This document shows, piece after piece, positions 62,883 to 64,000 of a stretch of DNA of 64,000 nt (the first letter of the stretch is position 1; every line of letters starts with the position of its first letter). Source of the stretch: Nonomuraea aurantiaca. Its GTDB lineage: Bacteria; Actinomycetota; Actinomycetes; Streptosporangiales; Streptosporangiaceae. Where the stretch lies: NCBI RefSeq assembly GCF_020215705.1, contig NZ_JAIWNB010000001.1, forward strand, positions 992,001 to 1,056,000, written 5' to 3'. The position numbers were made by a program, and so were the translations under genes. The notes beneath the pieces are model-generated. The model was not told the origin of the DNA, made no database searches, and saw only the letters and a program-made list of their open reading frames with translations.

Positions 62883-64000
62883 ATGGGGTCCTATGACGTC
62901 GTTGTCGCGGGTGGCGGGCACAACGGGCTGGTGGCGGCCGCGTACCTGGCGCGGGCCGGGCGGCGGGTGCTGGTGCTGGAGCGGCTCGGGTACGTCGGCG
63001 GCCTGGCGATCTCCGCGCGGCCCTTCCCCGGCGTGGACGTACGGCTGTCGCGCTACTCCTACCTGGTCAGCCTCCTCCCCACCGAGATCGTCCGCGACCT
63101 GGGGCTCCGCCTCGACCTGCGCCGGCGCCGCTACTCCTCCTACACGCCCCACGGCGACACCGGCCTGCTCGTGGACGACGGCGACGAAGGCGCGACCGCC
63201 GCCTCGTTCAGAACCGTCACCGGAGGCGACGCCGACCACCGGGCGTGGCGGGAGTTCTACGGCCTGACCGCCGAGGTGGCCCGGCTCCTGGCGCCCACGC
63301 TGCTCGAACCCCTGCGTACCCCCGCCGAGATCGAGCGCCTGGTGGGCGCGGAGGCGTGGCGGGAGCTGTTCCAGCGGCCGATCGGGCAGGCGGTGGACGA
63401 GCGGTTCGGTGACGACACCGTGCGCGGCGTGGTGCTGACCGACGCGCTGATCGGGACGTTCGCCGACCCCGCCGCGGACCTGCTGGCCAACCGGTGCTTC
63501 CTCTACCACGTGATCGGCGACGGGACGGGCGACTGGAACGTGCCGGTCGGCGGGATGGGCGCGGTGTCGGGGGCGCTCGAAGCGGCCGCCAGACAGGCGG
63601 GCGCCGAGATCAGAACCGGTGCGGAGATCATCGGGATCTCCCCATCGGGCGAGGTGGCCTTCCGCGCGGACGACGGCGAGCACACGGTCACGGGACGGCA
63701 CGTACTGGCCAACCTGCCGCCGGCCGTGCTCGACCGGCTGCTCGGCGCGACGCCGGAGCTGCCCGAGGGCGCCCAGCTGAAGGTCAACATGGTGCTGAGC
63801 AGGCTGCCGCGGCTCAAGGACGACTCGGTGGACCCGCGCGCGGCCTTCAGCGGTACGTTCCACATCAACGAGGGCCGCGACCAGCTGGCCCGGGCCCACG
63901 CGCAGGCGGCGGCGGGCCGGATCCCCGACCTGCCGCCCGCCGAGGTCTACTGCCACTCCCTGACCGACCCGTCGATCCTCGGCCCCGAGCTGCGGGGCCG
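62883..64000 (+). CDS. FAD-dependent oxidoreductase, phytoene dehydrogenase/PYROXD2-like (truncated by window)
   Basis: The 372 visible codons begin MGSYDVVVAGGGHNGLVAAA (GxGxxG-type FAD-binding motif, second Gly triplet GGGHNG), followed by RRVLVLERLGYVGGLA. The body matches CrtI/PYROXD2-like flavoproteins (WNVPVGGMGAVSGALEAAAR, then GAEIRTGAEI). No carotenoid genes are near. It runs off the window's end. No other gene is visible upstream in this transcript. Confidence 0.88.
   Translation, partial: MGSYDVVVAGGGHNGLVAAAYLARAGRRVLVLERLGYVGGLAISARPFPGVDVRLSRYSYLVSLLPTEIVRDLGLRLDLRRRRYSSYTPHGDTGLLVDDGDEGATAASFRTVTGGDADHRAWREFYGLTAEVARLLAPTLLEPLRTPAEIERLVGAEAWRELFQRPIGQAVDERFGDDTVRGVVLTDALIGTFADPAADLLANRCFLYHVIGDGTGDWNVPVGGMGAVSGALEAAARQAGAEIRTGAEIIGISPSGEVAFRADDGEHTVTGRHVLANLPPAVLDRLLGATPELPEGAQLKVNMVLSRLPRLKDDSVDPRAAFSGTFHINEGRDQLARAHAQAAAGRIPDLPPAEVYCHSLTDPSILGPELRG

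Noticed and set aside
1..64000. tRNA, rRNA or riboswitch genes
   Set aside because: No cloverleaf-like or conserved aptamer sequence was seen by eye; a covariance search would be decisive.
62883..64000. Carotenoid biosynthesis cluster
   Set aside because: The oxidoreductase is CrtI-like only at family level, and no crtB/crtE or other terpenoid gene is present.

Overview
The window is chromosomal DNA from a high-GC actinomycete. Coding regions have near-saturated third-position G/C, GTG and TTG starts are common, and several starts look leaderless with a TANNNT box about 7 nt upstream. Gene content (MoxR/DUF58/transglutaminase-like locus, many membrane Ser/Thr kinases, an ECF sigma factor paired with a CU044_5270-type protein, LAL-type LuxR regulator, leucine-degradation operon) fits a filamentous actinomycete. 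The Streptosporangiales (Nonomuraea-like) are my best guess, by general resemblance only. I see no tRNA, rRNA, CRISPR array, prophage or complete biosynthetic cluster.

Layout. 1-1753: a divergent pair, a DRE-TIM condensing enzyme (cut by the window edge) and a citrate-synthase-like protein with an N-terminal HTH. 1857-8308 (-): a three-gene SMC-like complex (winged-helix subunit, second accessory subunit, 1141-aa coiled-coil ATPase) with no nuclease/topoisomerase partner. 8471-14803 (+): Fn3 protein, MoxR ATPase, DUF58 protein and a transglutaminase-like protein without the catalytic triad. 14830-18828 (-): a decayed sigma/anti-sigma-like fusion, a small secreted protein, a Ser/Thr kinase with an Fn3 tail and an M50-like peptidase. 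18863-21205: an amidohydrolase remnant, two SnoaL-like proteins and CorA. 21265-24673 (-): an MFS exporter - SDR - SGNH hydrolase operon behind an operator-covered, apparently leaderless promoter. 24753-29932: heparinase-like lyase, ECF sigma pair, and a luciferase-like/SCP2 fusion. 29973-34289: fused E1 dehydrogenase, secreted Ig-like protein, and a coiled-coil protein made of 21-bp repeats. 34391-36953 (-): PadR - ABC exporter operon with a long inverted-repeat operator. 36991-43265: TetR regulator and the leucine/isovalerate operon (AccD, AccA, HMG-CoA lyase, acyl-CoA dehydrogenase).

43271-49815 holds three membrane Ser/Thr kinases and two stand-alone membrane proteins. All five share one extracellular two-cysteine domain, so they look like a locally expanded sensory family. 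50545-51381 is an IS200/IS605 relic in which both tnpA and tnpB kept their ends and lost their middles. 51462-57486: a LAL LuxR regulator converging on a 980-aa protein with a sigma-region-4-like core and a large repetitive linker. 57570-59422: psuG-psuK pseudouridine catabolism. 59523-61497: a YeiH-type exporter and a divergent LysR regulator with a palindrome over the LysR start. 61528-64000: an NmrA-like reductase, a Nudix hydrolase and a truncated FAD oxidoreductase.

A recurring theme is in-frame minisatellite expansion inside unrelated genes: the citrate synthase, both SMC-complex genes, the biotin carboxylase, the coiled-coil protein, the LuxR regulator and the 980-aa protein. The main candidates for undescribed biology are the three-gene SMC complex, the kinase/sensor-domain cluster and the triad-less transglutaminase.
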